Source of the DNA: a bacterium
GTDB lineage: Bacteria > Cyanobacteriota > Vampirovibrionia > Gastranaerophilales > Gastranaerophilaceae
Direction: 5' to 3'
Length of the DNA stretch: 64,000 nt
NCBI GenBank assembly: GCA_017626055.1
Contig: JAGAJM010000006.1
Span: forward strand, 310,001 to 374,000
This document shows, in pieces, positions 51,592-60,228 of this stretch; position 1 is the first letter of the stretch; each line of letters begins with the position of its first letter. A program made the translations under genes and the position numbers. Below the pieces are notes generated by a model. It made no database searches, was not told the DNA's origin, and was given only the letters and a program-made list of their open reading frames with translations.

Positions 51592-53319
51592 TTACCCCTC
51601 CGCTAATAATTTGTCAGCTAATTCGGTTTCCAATGTTCCGTTTAGGGCTTTATTTACCTTTTGAAGTTTTTTAGCAATAATTTCCATATTGTCTGTCCAA
51701 ACAAAGTTTTCATTTACGTATTGTTCAGCCTTGTTGAAATCTCCGTCAATTTGAATTCTAACAATTTCAGATAACATTTCTTTCGCAATTGGGACAACTT
51801 TATCAATATTAACTAAGATTTTACCATCTTTGGTAAGTTCGTATCCGCCTCGTTCTGCGAAGTATTTATTTTGCATTACTGTACGAACTCTGTGCGCTTG
51901 TGACATTGTTGGTTTTGATTTTAAGAAATTATCAGCCATTGTTGTTACAATGATTTGAAGTCTTTGTTCTTGTGTGTACATACCAAGTTCTGTCAACAAG
52001 TCAACAAATGCTAAAGCTCCCATATCTGCTTTGTTTTCTTCTATAATATTTCTGTATTTGCCTAATTTTTCACTGCTTTCTTTTGGCCCAAGGGAGTGTG
52101 CGTTTTCGTGACCAATTGTGAACCAGTGATCTGCTTCATCAAGATAATATTTGTGTTGTGATTTATCTAAAATTGCATCAAGTCTTTCTTGAAGTTTAGA
52201 TTTATCACTAATAAATCTGATTTGTCTGTGGTAAACGTTTCTTCTGCCACCGCCAATTGTTAATGATAATTTATCTGAGTTTGGTAGGTTCTCAGCAAGG
52301 GTAATTCCGCCTCTGTATTCTCCAACATCACCTGCAGCCATTACCATATCAACGTCAACCATTGTTTGTTGAGCATCATTTTCTGCTGAAATTGTCTGAG
52401 TATATTCATCGTTAAATGGCATATTATCTGCTAAAACTTGAAGATATTTTTTTATTTTCATCAAATCTTGTGTGCCTTGTTTGTTTACGATACCAACTCT
52501 ACCCCCTAAGAAATCTTTTGGAATAGGTGATATTCCGTGTTCTTCTAAAAGTGCTGAGAGTTCTTCGTTTTCAACAATTGTACCTGTCATTTCATCTTCA
52601 TAATTTTCACGAGTGATTGTGAATTCTAATGGGGTGTCTTGTAGTTCTGCCCATTTTTTATCAGCGTAAGCATCAAGCATAGGATCTGGTGTTCTTAGTG
52701 CTTTTGCTTGTAGTGATAGATATTCGTTAAAATCTTTGTTTGTTGAGTATTCAGCTGCTCTATTTAGTTCATATGCAACTTTTGAAAAATCGTCTTTAAA
52801 ATATTCAACATAATCCACCCCAACTAAGTCTTCAGCTACTCTGATTCCTACTGAACGTTGAGTTAGGATGCTTTTTACATCATCAATTTTGCCTTCTTTT
52901 AACATTCTGATTAAGACATTGTGAAATTCTTCTTTTGAAAGGTTTTCTGGGTAAACACCTTTACCAGGTTTTTCGTCAATTCCTTTAATAAGTCTAATAG
53001 GATTAGACATTGTATCAACTGCATTCACCCCTTTTTGAGCATCAAATAAAATTTTTGTAAGTTTTGCTTGTTTGTTTTTCTTAGATGCTTCTTCTAAGTA
53101 TTCTTTTACTGCTAAATTGTGATGACAATCTAGTTGCATATTGATTTTTTCAATAATTTCAGCAGCTTTACATAAATGTTTAAGAGCTTTTTTATCACCC
53201 TCAGCCAGTGCCAAATATTCTGGTGCATCTGCTTTTAAGAATTTTTTAGTAACTAAATAATCTTTATGGGTTCTTTTTTCTAATTCTTTCATTGATAAAT
53301 TCAATTCAAAAGTTTCCAT
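51592..53319 (-). CDS. M49-like zinc metallopeptidase, second of a tandem pair
   Basis: A 575-residue soluble protein with HENAH at H404-E405-H408 and E428 in EENKAD, the zinc set of dipeptidyl-peptidase III-like (M49) enzymes. LGGRVGIVNKQGT and IGGGRRNVYHRQ are further family-like blocks. It is strongly similar along most of its length to the neighbour at 53391 (shared TPLEFTITREN, GGRRNVYHRQ, GHENAHSLGP-type blocks), so the two are a tandem duplication; this copy lacks the neighbour's first ~55 residues with the FTG motif. AAGGAG precedes the ATG. Substrate unknown. Confidence 0.8.
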   Translation of the reverse strand: METFELNLSMKELEKRTHKDYLVTKKFLKADAPEYLALAEGDKKALKHLCKAAEIIEKINMQLDCHHNLAVKEYLEEASKKNKQAKLTKILFDAQKGVNAVDTMSNPIRLIKGIDEKPGKGVYPENLSKEEFHNVLIRMLKEGKIDDVKSILTQRSVGIRVAEDLVGVDYVEYFKDDFSKVAYELNRAAEYSTNKDFNEYLSLQAKALRTPDPMLDAYADKKWAELQDTPLEFTITRENYEDEMTGTIVENEELSALLEEHGISPIPKDFLGGRVGIVNKQGTQDLMKIKKYLQVLADNMPFNDEYTQTISAENDAQQTMVDVDMVMAAGDVGEYRGGITLAENLPNSDKLSLTIGGGRRNVYHRQIRFISDKSKLQERLDAILDKSQHKYYLDEADHWFTIGHENAHSLGPKESSEKLGKYRNIIEENKADMGALAFVDLLTELGMYTQEQRLQIIVTTMADNFLKSKPTMSQAHRVRTVMQNKYFAERGGYELTKDGKILVNIDKVVPIAKEMLSEIVRIQIDGDFNKAEQYVNENFVWTDNMEIIAKKLQKVNKALNGTLETELADKLLAEG

Positions 53320-53390
53320 TATAAAGCTCTCCTTATTTAACTGTTGTTATATAAAGATTATATCACATTATATCCCAGATACAATAGAGA

Positions 53391-55265
53391 TTAATTGTTT
53401 GATAATGCATCAGCAAGTGGGGTGTTTACTTTAGCATTTAACATTTTAGAATTCTTACGAAGCTCTTTTGCAATGTATTCCATTTTTGGAGTCCAAACGA
53501 AGTTTCTGTCAACGTATTCACCTGCAGCTTTATAATCTCCATCAATTTGAATTCTGATAATTTCTTTTAACATTTTTTGTGCAGTTGGAACAACTTTTTC
53601 TACGTCAACAAAAATCTTACCATCTTTTGTTAAACGTACAACATCGTTATCTTCAAAATATTTTGCTTGCATAACTTGTCGGACTCTATGCGCAACATGT
53701 GCATCAGGTTTAGCTTTTAAATAATTCTGAAGTACAAAATTTATCAATAGTGCTTCTCGTTCAAATTCACTGTAAACTCCAAGTTCAGTTAGTTTATCAG
53801 TGAAAGCTATTGCCGCAATATCGGCTTTATTTTCTTCAATAATATTTCTATATTTACCTAATTTTTCGTGCCCTTTATTTGGTCCAAGTGAGTGAGCGTT
53901 TTCGTGGAAAATAGTGAAATAATGATAACTATTTGGACTTAATTTTGCTAATTGTTCAGGTACTAAAAGCTTTTTATATGGTTCAAATAGATTATCTTTG
54001 TTTACTCTCATTTGTCTATGATAAACATTGCGTCTGCCTCCACCAATTGTTAGTGAAAGTTTATCAATATTTGGTAAATTTTCTGCTAATGTTATTTTCC
54101 CTCTATGTTCACCAACGTTGCCTGTTACAGTTACCAAATCAACGTCAACCATTGTTTGTTTATTATCTTTGTTTATGGTTTGTGTGTATTCGTTTCTGTA
54201 TGGCATTAGCTCAGCTAGTTTCGGTAATAAATCTTTTGAACTCGTAATAAAATCAGTTCCTTCTTTATTCACGATACCAACTCTGCCTCCTATAAAGTCT
54301 TTTGCAATTGGCTGGATACCATTTTTTTGAAGAAGTTTTAGTAGTTTTTCATTGTCAAAAATGGTTTCAGTCATTTTATCATCATAGTTTTCACGAGTGA
54401 TTGTGAATTCTAACGGCGTGTCTTGTAAAGTTGCCCATTTTTTATCAGCATAAGCATCAAGCAATGGGTCTGCAGTTTTTAATGCTTCAGCTTGATATCT
54501 TAAAAATTCATTAAAATCTTCGTTTGTAGAATGTTTTGCAGCTTGTTCTAGGTGATGTGCAACTTGGGTAAATTCTTTCTTGTAATAATCAATATAATCA
54601 ATACCTTTTAACTTATCACCATCTCTTACAACAACGCTGCGTTGAGTTAGCATTTTTTTGACAGCTTCTATTTCCCCATCGTAAATCATTCTCTCTAGTA
54701 TATTATGGAATTCTTCAACACTTAAATCTCTTGGGTAAACCCCTTTTCCTAAAGATTGTTTCATACCTTTGATTAGTGAAATATGGTTAAATTCCATATC
54801 TTGGGAAAATGCGCCTTTTTGACCTTTGAAAAGTTCATACGTAAGTTCAGCTCTTAGATTCCCTTTTTTAATTTCAGATTCTAGATATGTTCTAAAAGGT
54901 ATGTTGTTTTCATCGTCTAATTTCATATTGATTTCGCCGATAAGATTTGCTGCATGTACCAAGTGAGCAAGTGCTTTTTTATCACCAGCGGCTAAACGTT
55001 GATATTCTGGAGCGTCTGCACTAAGTAGATTGATATGTCCAAATCTTTCTGGCTTTGTTCTTTTTAATAATTCTCTACCTGATAAACCTATTTCATAACC
55101 ATTGTTTTGCCCAGTAAATGCAATATGATTTACAACAGCTAGATTATTCAGTTGTGTAAGTAATAGTTCTGAATTTTGTTCAGCTTTTGGCGCAGAAACA
55201 GTTTTTGTTGGTATGTTTGTGTTTGTGTAAATTTGATTTTGAGTGTTTATTTTTAAAATTTTCAT
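53391..55265 (-). CDS. M49-like zinc metallopeptidase with N-terminal FTG motif
   Basis: A 624-residue protein. The N-terminal ~60 residues are polar with HIAFTGQN (F50-T51-G52). Zinc ligands are H454, H458 (HENAH) and E478 (EENKAD). The remaining architecture matches its neighbour at 51592. GGAG precedes the ATG by 11 bases. First gene of the pair; a strong terminator lies after the second. Family assignment is from the HExxH/EExKAD pattern and length, so moderate. Confidence 0.8.
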   Translation of the reverse strand: MKILKINTQNQIYTNTNIPTKTVSAPKAEQNSELLLTQLNNLAVVNHIAFTGQNNGYEIGLSGRELLKRTKPERFGHINLLSADAPEYQRLAAGDKKALAHLVHAANLIGEINMKLDDENNIPFRTYLESEIKKGNLRAELTYELFKGQKGAFSQDMEFNHISLIKGMKQSLGKGVYPRDLSVEEFHNILERMIYDGEIEAVKKMLTQRSVVVRDGDKLKGIDYIDYYKKEFTQVAHHLEQAAKHSTNEDFNEFLRYQAEALKTADPLLDAYADKKWATLQDTPLEFTITRENYDDKMTETIFDNEKLLKLLQKNGIQPIAKDFIGGRVGIVNKEGTDFITSSKDLLPKLAELMPYRNEYTQTINKDNKQTMVDVDLVTVTGNVGEHRGKITLAENLPNIDKLSLTIGGGRRNVYHRQMRVNKDNLFEPYKKLLVPEQLAKLSPNSYHYFTIFHENAHSLGPNKGHEKLGKYRNIIEENKADIAAIAFTDKLTELGVYSEFEREALLINFVLQNYLKAKPDAHVAHRVRQVMQAKYFEDNDVVRLTKDGKIFVDVEKVVPTAQKMLKEIIRIQIDGDYKAAGEYVDRNFVWTPKMEYIAKELRKNSKMLNAKVNTPLADALSNN

Positions 55266-55297
55266 ATAAATATTAACTCCAAGCGGAAAATTTTTTG

Positions 55298-55768
55298 CTA
55301 TTTATGGTAAGTTTCGTTTTTAATAATTTTGAAGGCTCGATAGATTTGTTCAACTAAGATAAGTCTGGCAAATTGATGTAGGAATGTCATTTTTGACATA
55401 CTCATTTTTAAATTTGCTCTTTCAGAAACATTTTTTCCGATACCGCAAGATGAACCGATTACAAAAACGATTTCTTGAACCCCATCGTGGGTAAGGGTTT
55501 CGATTTTTTGAGCAAATTCTTCACTTGAAAATTGCTTTCCGTTGATTTCCATTGTGATTACAAAATCAAGCGGTTTGATATTTGATAAGATTTTTTCCCC
55601 TTCTTCTAAAAGGATTTTATCTATTAGATTTTCGTCTTTGATTTCAATTGGATTTAGTTCCAGAATTGATACAGAAGCATAAGGGGTAAGACGTTTTAAA
55701 AATTCGTCTATACCCTCTTTTAAAAATTTTTCTTTAATTTTTCCTAATGCAATAATTTTAATTTTCAA
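55298..55768 (-). CDS. rlmH: 23S rRNA pseudouridine-1915 N3-methyltransferase
   Basis: SPOUT enzyme that methylates the 23S rRNA pseudouridine at 1915. The 156 residues match RlmH: KIKIIALGKIKE, VFVIGSSCGIG (SAM knot), LRLILVEQIYRA-like FARLILVEQIYRAFKI and the terminal NETYHK. The TTG at 55768 is chosen because the family starts at KIKIIALGK; a GTG at 55783 would add five residues and has no better ribosome site. It overlaps the mscS stop by 11 bases. Confidence 0.93.
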   Translation of the reverse strand: MKIKIIALGKIKEKFLKEGIDEFLKRLTPYASVSILELNPIEIKDENLIDKILLEEGEKILSNIKPLDFVITMEINGKQFSSEEFAQKIETLTHDGVQEIVFVIGSSCGIGKNVSERANLKMSMSKMTFLHQFARLILVEQIYRAFKIIKNETYHK

Positions 55769-56579
55769 TTTTAGTGTTATCACTTTCTATATAAATTGAT
55801 TGTGATGGGAATGCAAAATTAATTCCTGCTTGTCTGAAACGTTTCACAACTTCTTGAATAAATTCGCCACGAACCAGTGTGAATTTATCAAAAGCACCAT
55901 GTTTTACATACCCTCTGAATTTAATATTTATTGAGCTACTTGCAAGAGTGTCAACATAAACTTTGCAATCTTTGTGTAAGTCTTTATGTTCTTCTGCAAC
56001 TTCTTTTAAGATATTAATTGCTTCTTGAATCTTTTCATCGCTTGTCGAATATGTAACTCCAAAAACTTCATTTATAAATCGTTTCTTAGCGTTAGAAACA
56101 TTTGTTACAACTGATTTTGCAGTAACACTATTTGGGATATTTATTAAGAAATTATCCAAATCACGTATTTTTGTAGAACGAATATTTATTTCTTCAACAG
56201 TTCCTTCAATTCCTGAAACTTTGATATAATCGCCGACTTTATAAACTTTATCTGATATAACTTCAACACTACCAAAGATATTAGCTAATGCTCCTTGTGC
56301 GGCCATACTGATTGCAATACCACCGATACCAAAACCTGCGATAATTGATGATACTGAATAACCTTGGCTTTGTAAGAAACTTGTTACCGCAAAGAATATG
56401 ATTAAAGCTTTTAAAAGTTTTACAATAATTGGTAAAAATCTTAGCAGAGCAGTGTGAGTATCGTTCTTTTCTAGTTTATTTTTGATTTTGTTATTGATGA
56501 AGTCTAAAATCTTAAAAATTACATAAATTATGATAAGGTTTATGCCAGCTTCAATTAAAAGTTTTTGCCAAGTTTCCAT
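55758..56579 (-). CDS. MscS-family mechanosensitive channel
   Basis: A 273-residue small-conductance channel protein that opens on hypo-osmotic shock. It has N-terminal membrane helices, the TM3-like AISMAAQGALANIFGSVEV pore segment with GGIAI, and the beta-domain KVGDYIKVSGIEGTVEEINIR. AGGAG is eight bases before the ATG at 56579, which is preferred over a TTG two codons earlier. It is upstream of rlmH with an overlap. Confidence 0.93.
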   Translation of the reverse strand: METWQKLLIEAGINLIIIYVIFKILDFINNKIKNKLEKNDTHTALLRFLPIIVKLLKALIIFFAVTSFLQSQGYSVSSIIAGFGIGGIAISMAAQGALANIFGSVEVISDKVYKVGDYIKVSGIEGTVEEINIRSTKIRDLDNFLINIPNSVTAKSVVTNVSNAKKRFINEVFGVTYSTSDEKIQEAINILKEVAEEHKDLHKDCKVYVDTLASSSINIKFRGYVKHGAFDKFTLVRGEFIQEVVKRFRQAGINFAFPSQSIYIESDNTKIEN

Positions 56580-56689
56580 TCTCAATTCTCCTGTGTTTTT
56601 CTTAATTATAAAATATAAACCTTAAGAAAAAAGTCTATGTAAATATTTTATAAAAATTTTTACTTTTATTCCATGTCTGCTATCATGTC

Positions 56690-58690
56690 ATGGTTATGCT
56701 GAATTTAAGGGATAGAGATAAGGGTATAATAGCAGGTTTTGTCCTGTTGTTGTGTTTGATTGGTGGTTTTTACTTTGCCAAGATTTACCAACCAGAGGCA
56801 AAAACGATTAAAATTTATAAACAAGCGTTGAAGGATTATGATAATGGTAATTATTCAAATGCTTATTTCTTATTCTCAAAAATTAGTCACTTATCTGATT
56901 TGAAACCTTTTGCAGTGTATCGTCAGGCAATGTGTGCAAAAATTTTAGGCGATAAGGAATCAGAACTTCATAGATATCAGCAATTATTTAAGCGTTATCC
57001 TAGTAATAAACTAAGCGCAGAAGCAAAATATAGCGCAGCTCAATTATTACTAGAAGATGAACCAGCGTTAGCATTGAAGTATTTTAATGATGTTGTAAAA
57101 TCAAATATTTCAGAAGATTATAAAGTTGCATCAGAGTATTATATTGCAAGAATTTCAGCCTCTAAAATGAAATATTCAAGAAAGATTTTCTCAAAGAAAA
57201 AGATGTCTGAAATTGAAGTCGCTTTTCGTGATTATTTAGAAAAATATCCGAATGGTAGATTAGCTCCAAGTGTTGCAACTACTTGGAAAAAGTTCAATAC
57301 AAATATGCAAAAATCAGATATTATTCTTGTGATTAGAGCGTATTATCTTGCTGGTATGTATAAAGAAGCAAAAGAATTGATGGAATCTGTTAAAGATGAG
57401 AATGTTTGGGCTTTGAAAGTTTCAACGGCTTATTCAACAAAAGATTTTGCAACTGTTTATAATCTAACAGAAACTGGTGTTGAAAAGTATTCTGATAACG
57501 TTACAGAAGAAGATTATAACAGGGCTGTTGATAATTATTTAAGTATGTTTGATGCAAAACAACAATTTCATTATGCATCTAAGTTGTTATCAAGTGCAAA
57601 AGGTGATAAGAAGGTTTATTTGTGGGATTTGAAGTGTCAAGGAATTAATGATAAAGGGAAATTATCTTGTTATGAAGACTTATACAAAAACTTTTCAAAC
57701 AGCAAATATTCTGAAAACGCTTTATATCAAGTAATAATGTTGAATGTTAAAGCTAAGGATTATAAGAAAGCTAGAACATTAGTTAAAGACTTTTTATCTA
57801 AGTATCCAAAATCTAAAAAAGCTCCAGAAATATTGTTCTGGGCAGGCAAAATTGAACAAAAATATAATAACTTTAATGCGATGGGTAATTATTTCCAAAG
57901 TATTATCAATAATTATCCAGATTCATATTATGCATATCGTGCGTATTGGTTAATGAAAGGTGTTCAATCTGCTACAATCCCTACTGAACTAAATTATAAA
58001 CCAGTCGTTTATCCATATAAGCAACCTGGAGATAAGGATATTTTGAATAAGCTTATGCAAGTTCAGGATTACGATATGATGGTTAAGTATATTAATGATG
58101 ATTTTATTGCAAGTTGGGTTGAGTATGAAAAAGGTAATTACGCAGCTTCTATGATTATTGCACGAGACGCTATGGATAAATTAGATGTAAAACCTGTAAA
58201 ATCAGACTTGAGATGGCGTTTGGTTTACCCTCAAAATTATTACAAACAAGTTAAAAAATTTGCCGATGAAGCCAAGAATAATGATGCACTTATGATGGGA
58301 ATTGTTAGAGAAGAAAGTTCATTTAATTCCCAAGCGCAAAGCGGGGTTGGGGCTATTGGTTTAATGCAGTTGATGCCAACTACTGCTCGTGAAATTGGTC
58401 AAAAACATGGTATTACTTTTAATAATAGTTACTTGTTTAATCCAGAATTGAATTTGAGATTGGGTAATTTATATTACTCTTCAATTAATAAAATGTTAGA
58501 AGGTAAAGATGTTTCAGCTATTGCTGCTTACAATGGTGGTATTGGCTCTGTAACTCGCTGGAAATCTAATTTAAAATACGATGATCCTGATGAATTTGTA
58601 GAACAAATTCCATATGATGAAACAAGAAATTATGTAATTAAGGTATTTAGAAGTTACTGGAATTACACAAGGATTTACCAAAAGGGATAG
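56690..58690 (+). CDS. Soluble lytic transglycosylase (Slt-type)
   Basis: A 666-residue peptidoglycan lyase. An N-terminal membrane helix (about 10-27) anchors it; a long alpha-helical superhelix of TPR/Slt type fills 40-510; the C-terminal SLT domain has MGIVREESSF (catalytic Glu), GAIGLMQLMP and AAYNGGIGSVTRW. It cleaves glycan strands with 1,6-anhydro products. A start at 56696 is also possible. No ribosome site is clear. Likely shares envelope function with the SpoIID-like gene downstream. Confidence 0.93.
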   Translation: MVMLNLRDRDKGIIAGFVLLLCLIGGFYFAKIYQPEAKTIKIYKQALKDYDNGNYSNAYFLFSKISHLSDLKPFAVYRQAMCAKILGDKESELHRYQQLFKRYPSNKLSAEAKYSAAQLLLEDEPALALKYFNDVVKSNISEDYKVASEYYIARISASKMKYSRKIFSKKKMSEIEVAFRDYLEKYPNGRLAPSVATTWKKFNTNMQKSDIILVIRAYYLAGMYKEAKELMESVKDENVWALKVSTAYSTKDFATVYNLTETGVEKYSDNVTEEDYNRAVDNYLSMFDAKQQFHYASKLLSSAKGDKKVYLWDLKCQGINDKGKLSCYEDLYKNFSNSKYSENALYQVIMLNVKAKDYKKARTLVKDFLSKYPKSKKAPEILFWAGKIEQKYNNFNAMGNYFQSIINNYPDSYYAYRAYWLMKGVQSATIPTELNYKPVVYPYKQPGDKDILNKLMQVQDYDMMVKYINDDFIASWVEYEKGNYAASMIIARDAMDKLDVKPVKSDLRWRLVYPQNYYKQVKKFADEAKNNDALMMGIVREESSFNSQAQSGVGAIGLMQLMPTTAREIGQKHGITFNNSYLFNPELNLRLGNLYYSSINKMLEGKDVSAIAAYNGGIGSVTRWKSNLKYDDPDEFVEQIPYDETRNYVIKVFRSYWNYTRIYQKG

Positions 58691-58745
58691 CTACGAATGT
58701 ATTAAAAATACTACATTTGGCTTATTACTTTTGTTCAATAAATGA

Positions 58746-58751
58746 TAAGAT
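58746..58751 (+). promoter_or_regulatory. -10 of the SpoIID-like gene, leaderless arrangement
   Basis: TAAGAT, six bases, ATG at 58758. No Shine-Dalgarno; no clear -35. Confidence 0.4.
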
Positions 58752-58757
58752 AGAACT

Positions 58758-59624
58758 ATGAAAAAGATTTTAATACTATTTGTGACATTAATAATAAATT
58801 TAATTTTGGCTAATCCAAGCTATGCGATTAAGATTGGGTTACTTACTCAAGTTGAGGAAGTTGGAATTGGTACGAACGTAGCTGGAAGAATGATTGATAC
58901 CCATACGAACAAGACTGTTTGCGAAGTTGATGCTATGAAAGGCTATATGCTTGTTCCGTATAAAAAAGAAATTGCAATTAAAAGTGGGTCACATTTTTAC
59001 ACCTTGGAAACAGATTCAATTGTATTAAAACCTGATTCAGAAGGCTTTGTGAGTACAAAAGGTAAGTGGTATCGTGGTTTGTTAATGATAAAAAATATCG
59101 ATGGCAAACTTACAGTAATCAATGATATTGATTTAGAAAGTTATATAAAAGGTGTTGTGCCTGTTGAAATGTCTCCTAGTTGGGAATATGAAGCGTTAAA
59201 AGCTCAGGCAATTGCGGCAAGAAGTTTTGCTCTTGCAAACCTTGGTAAGCAGTCAAGAAATGGCTATGATTTAAAAGATAACACAGAAGATCAAGCGTAT
59301 GGTGGTGCGTCTTCTGAAACAAAAATCACTACAAGAGCCGTTGAGGAAACTGATGGATTAGTTTTGACTTATGATATGAAAATTATTTCAGCATATTATT
59401 TTGCATCAGCTGGCGGAATGACTAGAACTTCTATCTGGGGTTCTGATTTGCCATATTTAAGAGCGGTTCCATCTTTTGATGATGAAGTGAAAAAGAATGG
59501 GCATGGCGTTGGAATGTCGCAGCATGGTGCTAATAATTTAGCAAAACAAGGGTATAATGCTTACCAAATTTTGCAATATTTCTATCAAAATATCAAATTT
59601 GCGAAATTGGATAGTGAGTCGTAA
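58758..59624 (+). CDS. SpoIID/LytB-domain protein, shortened
   Basis: A 288-residue exported protein: signal peptide about 1-23. The SpoIID domain shows DLESYIKGVVPVEMSPSW, AIAARSFAL and GHGVGMSQHGA. SpoIID enzymes trim glycan strands without stem peptides. The usual ~100 residues between PYLRAVPS and GHGVGMSQ are missing: only DDEVKKN joins them, so the domain is compacted or deleted, yet frame is open. No Shine-Dalgarno is present; a leaderless start is likely. It may not be active. Confidence 0.85.
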   Translation: MKKILILFVTLIINLILANPSYAIKIGLLTQVEEVGIGTNVAGRMIDTHTNKTVCEVDAMKGYMLVPYKKEIAIKSGSHFYTLETDSIVLKPDSEGFVSTKGKWYRGLLMIKNIDGKLTVINDIDLESYIKGVVPVEMSPSWEYEALKAQAIAARSFALANLGKQSRNGYDLKDNTEDQAYGGASSETKITTRAVEETDGLVLTYDMKIISAYYFASAGGMTRTSIWGSDLPYLRAVPSFDDEVKKNGHGVGMSQHGANNLAKQGYNAYQILQYFYQNIKFAKLDSES

Positions 59625-59710
59625 CTCAGTAATAATAGTGTTTTTAGGTATGATATACCTTTAGATATACACTATAATTGGTTTGTAAAGAAAATTAATC
59701 TCTAAAACCC

Positions 59711-59738
59711 TTGACAGTCTTAAAAAAAGTGCTATAAT
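59711..59738 (+). promoter_or_regulatory. hup promoter
   Basis: Consensus TTGACA (59711-59716), 16 bases, consensus TATAAT (59733-59738). The leader of about 70 bases holds a CTGCGGA / TCCGTAG hairpin with one wobble. Confidence 0.88.
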
Positions 59739-59812
59739 AAATTTGTCGATTACACAAATACTGCGGAATATGGTTATTTTATCCGTAGGTTTAAGGAAGA
59801 AGGAGGTTCATA

Positions 59813-60085
59813 ATGAACAAAGAAGAATTAGTAAAAGAGGTATCTAAAAAAGCAAAAGTTTCACAAAAAGCAACAGCTGATATTTTAGCAGCTACTTTAG
59901 ACACAATTCAAAAAACAGTTGCTAAAGGTAAAAAAGTTACTTTAGTTGGTTTCGGTACTTTCGAAGCTCGCAAAAGAGCTGCTAGAACTGGTAGAAACCC
60001 ACAAACTGGTGCAGCTTTAAAAATCGCTGCTAAAACAGTTCCTGCTTTCTCAGCTGGTAAAAAATTCAAAGAACAAGTTAAGTAA
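59813..60085 (+). CDS. hup: DNA-binding protein HU
   Basis: The 90-residue nucleoid-associated protein: MNKEELVKEVSKKAKVSQK, GFGTFEARKRAARTGRNPQTG and AGKKFKEQVK, the beta-arm with the RxGRNPxTG DNA contact. Normal length. AGGAGG precedes the ATG. A consensus promoter and strong terminator fit an abundant, constitutively expressed protein. Confidence 0.97.
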   Translation: MNKEELVKEVSKKAKVSQKATADILAATLDTIQKTVAKGKKVTLVGFGTFEARKRAARTGRNPQTGAALKIAAKTVPAFSAGKKFKEQVK

Positions 60086-60109
60086 TTCTAGATACTTGAT
60101 AAAAAGTTC

Positions 60110-60143
60110 AAGACCGATAATCGAAAGGTTATCGGTCTTTTTT
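60110..60143 (+). terminator. hup terminator
   Basis: AAGACCGATAA, eight-base loop, TTATCGGTCTT then TTTTA: 11-bp stem. Confidence 0.9.
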
Positions 60144-60228
60144 ATGCAAAATGTTACAATTTTATTGAAGATAGCCGTTTTTCGTGGTAATATGTACTCA
60201 TATGTATTAGGGTAGTGAGGTAAAGGAT

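Noticed and set aside
54028-54330. Plus-strand ORFs opposite the M49-like gene
   Set aside because: Antisense shadows of conserved coding sequence.
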